Assembly (NCBI GenBank): GCA_016292575.1
Contig: JAEDIH010000034.1
Coordinates: 1 to 14,977 of the forward strand
DNA from: Clostridiaceae bacterium
GTDB lineage: Bacteria > Bacillota > Clostridia > Oscillospirales > Acutalibacteraceae
Direction of reading: 5' to 3'
DNA: 14,977 nt
Part shown: one piece after another, positions 13,488 to 14,977 of the stretch
Position numbering within the stretch: the first letter of the stretch is position 1
Layout of the letters: every line of letters starts with the position of its first letter
Notes under the pieces: model-generated
Databases searched by the model: none
Told to the model about the DNA's origin: nothing
Seen by the model: only the letters and a program-made list of their open reading frames with translations
Translations under genes and position numbers: made by a program

Positions 13488-14977
13488 TCAAACCAAAGAT
13501 AGCGGATTAATATCGGCAAACACTGTTACATCGCCGAAAGTCCTGCTTGCGCCGAATTCAACAAGCAGGTCGGAAATTATGCGCCTGAACGCGGCTGTGT
13601 TTTTACATTTTATGATGATTCTATATCTGAATTTGTTGTTGACCTTTGCAATTCTCGGCGGCATAACGGGAAGAACGATAACCTTCGGCGCATTTTCAGC
13701 GTTTTCGGTTCGTTTTTTAAATTCGTCAAGAAAGACCCTTGCGGCCGAAAGAGCTTTCAGTTCATCCTCGCTGACAGCGTAAACAGCGCAGATATCGCAA
13801 AACGGCGGATAGGTCATCATTCGTCTTATTTCAATCTCGGTTTTATAAAACTCCTCGTAGTCCTGCCTTTTTGCAAGGGCGATAATGTTGTTTTCCGGAG
13901 TCATTGTCTGAATGACGGCAGTGCCTTTGCTTTTGCCTCTGCCGCAGCGACCGACAACCTGAGTCAGCAGGTCAAAGGTCAGTTCCTCACTTCTGAAATC
14001 GTCATTATTTAGCTGCTGATCGGCGTTGATAACGCCCACAAGAGTAACGTTTTCAAAATCAAGACCCTTTGCAACCATCTGAGTGCCGAGCATTATATCA
14101 TACTCATTTTTTCCGAAAGCAGTGATATTCTTTTCAAAAGCATATCTTCCGGAGTTTGAATCGGTGTCCATGCGGAGAATACGCGCTTCGGGAAGAAGAT
14201 TATGAAGCTCTTCTTCAATCCTCTGCGTTCCGTATCCGGAATAGCGGACATTTTCCTTGCCGCAGACATCGCATTTCGTTTTGAAATCGGTCGTATAGCC
14301 GCAGTAGTGACACATAAGCTTTTTATTTGAAAGATGGAAGGTCATTGAAATGCTGCAATACGGACAGGTAACAACACTGCCGCAGCTGTCGCAGGCAACA
14401 AAGGTGTTGTATCCCCTTCGGTTCATGAGCAGAATCGACTGCCTTTTTGCCTCAAGGTTGCTTTTCAAGCGGTTTTGAAGCTCCGTGCTGATAAGATACT
14501 TGTTGCCCCGGCTTTTTTCGGCTTTCATGTCTATGACCGTAACCTCGGGCAGCACAGCCTCACCGTAGCGCTCGGTAAGCTTTTCAAGCGAATATACGCC
14601 TTTTTTAGCAAGCGAATAGCTTTCTATGCCGGGAGTAGCCGAAGAGAGCAAAAGCAGTGCAGAGTGTTTTTTTGCTCTGAACCGCGCAACGTCGCGCGCA
14701 TGATAGCGCGGCGAGGCTTCGGATTTATAGGTGTGCTCCTGCTCCTCGTCAATAACAATAAGACCGATATTTTGGAGAGGAGCAAACACGGCCGAGCGTG
14801 TTCCGACAACAATCCTTACGCCGCCGTTTATTACTCTGCGGTATTCGTCCTTGCGCTCGCCCATTGAGAGCGCGGAATGGAAAACAGCAACCTCGTTTTT
14901 GTATCTTCCCCTGAAAAGAGAGACCATCTGCGGAGTGAGAGAGATTTCCGGCACCATAACAATTACGTTCCTGCCGT
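13488..14977 (-). CDS. priA: Primosomal protein N' (replication restart helicase PriA), 5' part outside the window
   Basis: About 495 C-terminal residues of a 3'-5' superfamily 2 helicase that reloads the replisome at stalled forks. The frame stays open to the right edge and reads GRNVIVMVPEISLTPQ, so the internal Met at 14957 is not the start. The DNA-binding N terminus and Walker A are missing only because of the window limit. Visible are motif II VIDEEQEHTYK, motif III SSATPGIES, a zinc region with four paired cysteines (CDSC, CPYC, CHYC, CDVC), LGTQMVAKGLDFE (motif V) and QVVGRCGRG (motif VI, with Val and Cys where many PriA have Ala). It is the upstream-most gene seen in the operon; def follows after 19 bases. 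Confidence 0.96.
   Translation of the reverse strand, partial: GRNVIVMVPEISLTPQMVSLFRGRYKNEVAVFHSALSMGERKDEYRRVINGGVRIVVGTRSAVFAPLQNIGLIVIDEEQEHTYKSEASPRYHARDVARFRAKKHSALLLLSSATPGIESYSLAKKGVYSLEKLTERYGEAVLPEVTVIDMKAEKSRGNKYLISTELQNRLKSNLEAKRQSILLMNRRGYNTFVACDSCGSVVTCPYCSISMTFHLSNKKLMCHYCGYTTDFKTKCDVCGKENVRYSGYGTQRIEEELHNLLPEARILRMDTDSNSGRYAFEKNITAFGKNEYDIMLGTQMVAKGLDFENVTLVGVINADQQLNNDDFRSEELTFDLLTQVVGRCGRGKSKGTAVIQTMTPENNIIALAKRQDYEEFYKTEIEIRRMMTYPPFCDICAVYAVSEDELKALSAARVFLDEFKKRTENAENAPKVIVLPVMPPRIAKVNNKFRYRIIIKCKNTAAFRRIISDLLVEFGASRTFGDVTVFADINPLSLV

Noticed and set aside
13469..13519. A 17-codon N-terminal extension of def
   Set aside because: It would overlap the end of priA, lacks a ribosome site, and adds residues not found in peptide deformylases. 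The ATG at 13468 has AAGGAG upstream.
1..14977. CRISPR array, prophage, insertion sequence, tRNA or rRNA genes, riboswitch
   Set aside because: No regularly spaced direct repeats, transposase or integrase motifs, cloverleaf-like segments or long structured leaders were seen. The minus-strand genes are closely packed and all have housekeeping or sporulation assignments except the 49-residue gene.

Overview
The window looks like a core chromosomal segment of a spore-forming Clostridia member (Firmicutes/Bacillota), probably a gut-type Oscillospiraceae/Ruminococcaceae relative. The basis is the gene order priA-def-fmt-rsmB-rlmN-prpC-prkC-rsgA-spoVM, which closely follows the Bacillus subtilis cluster (priA-def-fmt-rsmB-rlmN-prpC-prkC-rsgA-rpe-thiN...spoVM), together with a recognisable SpoVM micropeptide. 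Base composition is intermediate and Shine-Dalgarno sites are strong (AGGAG/GGAGG types). I see no prophage, transposase, CRISPR array, tRNA or rRNA.

Layout from left to right. (1) Bases 1-614: rnhA (RNase HI) is the only + strand gene. Two related copies of a 23-bp repeat flank it, in opposite orientation. A hairpin covers its ribosome binding site and a good intrinsic terminator follows it. (2) Bases 614-4878, minus strand: a two-gene unit, parE then parC, encoding a divergent type IIA topoisomerase (topoisomerase IV type, no GyrA box). Its leader (4879-4996) holds a weak candidate promoter and a perfect short palindrome. (3) Bases 4985-14977, minus strand: a long, tightly packed operon that enters from the right edge with priA (5' end outside the window). 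It continues def, fmt, a YugP-type membrane zinc peptidase, rsmB, rlmN, prpC (PP2C phosphatase), prkC (PASTA kinase) and rsgA. After rsgA come two small genes too short for routine calling: a 49-residue two-helix membrane protein and the 28-residue spoVM, closed by an intrinsic terminator whose stem overlaps the spoVM stop codon.

How the genes work together. The operon couples replication restart (PriA) to translation: formyl-Met-tRNA synthesis (Fmt), deformylation (Def), rRNA methylation (RsmB, RlmN) and 30S maturation (RsgA). It also carries the muropeptide-sensing kinase/phosphatase pair PrkC/PrpC, which in relatives acts on cell wall growth and spore germination. A near-consensus promoter at the 3' end of rsgA (TTCACA, 17 bp, TATAAT) suggests that the small membrane gene and spoVM can be transcribed separately from the housekeeping operon. 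rpe and thiN, which sit after rsgA in B. subtilis, are absent here. The 49-residue gene occupies that place.

No new multi-gene system is visible. The most worthwhile leads are the unnamed 49-residue membrane protein beside SpoVM with its own promoter, the repeat pair around rnhA, and the divergent topoisomerase pair.
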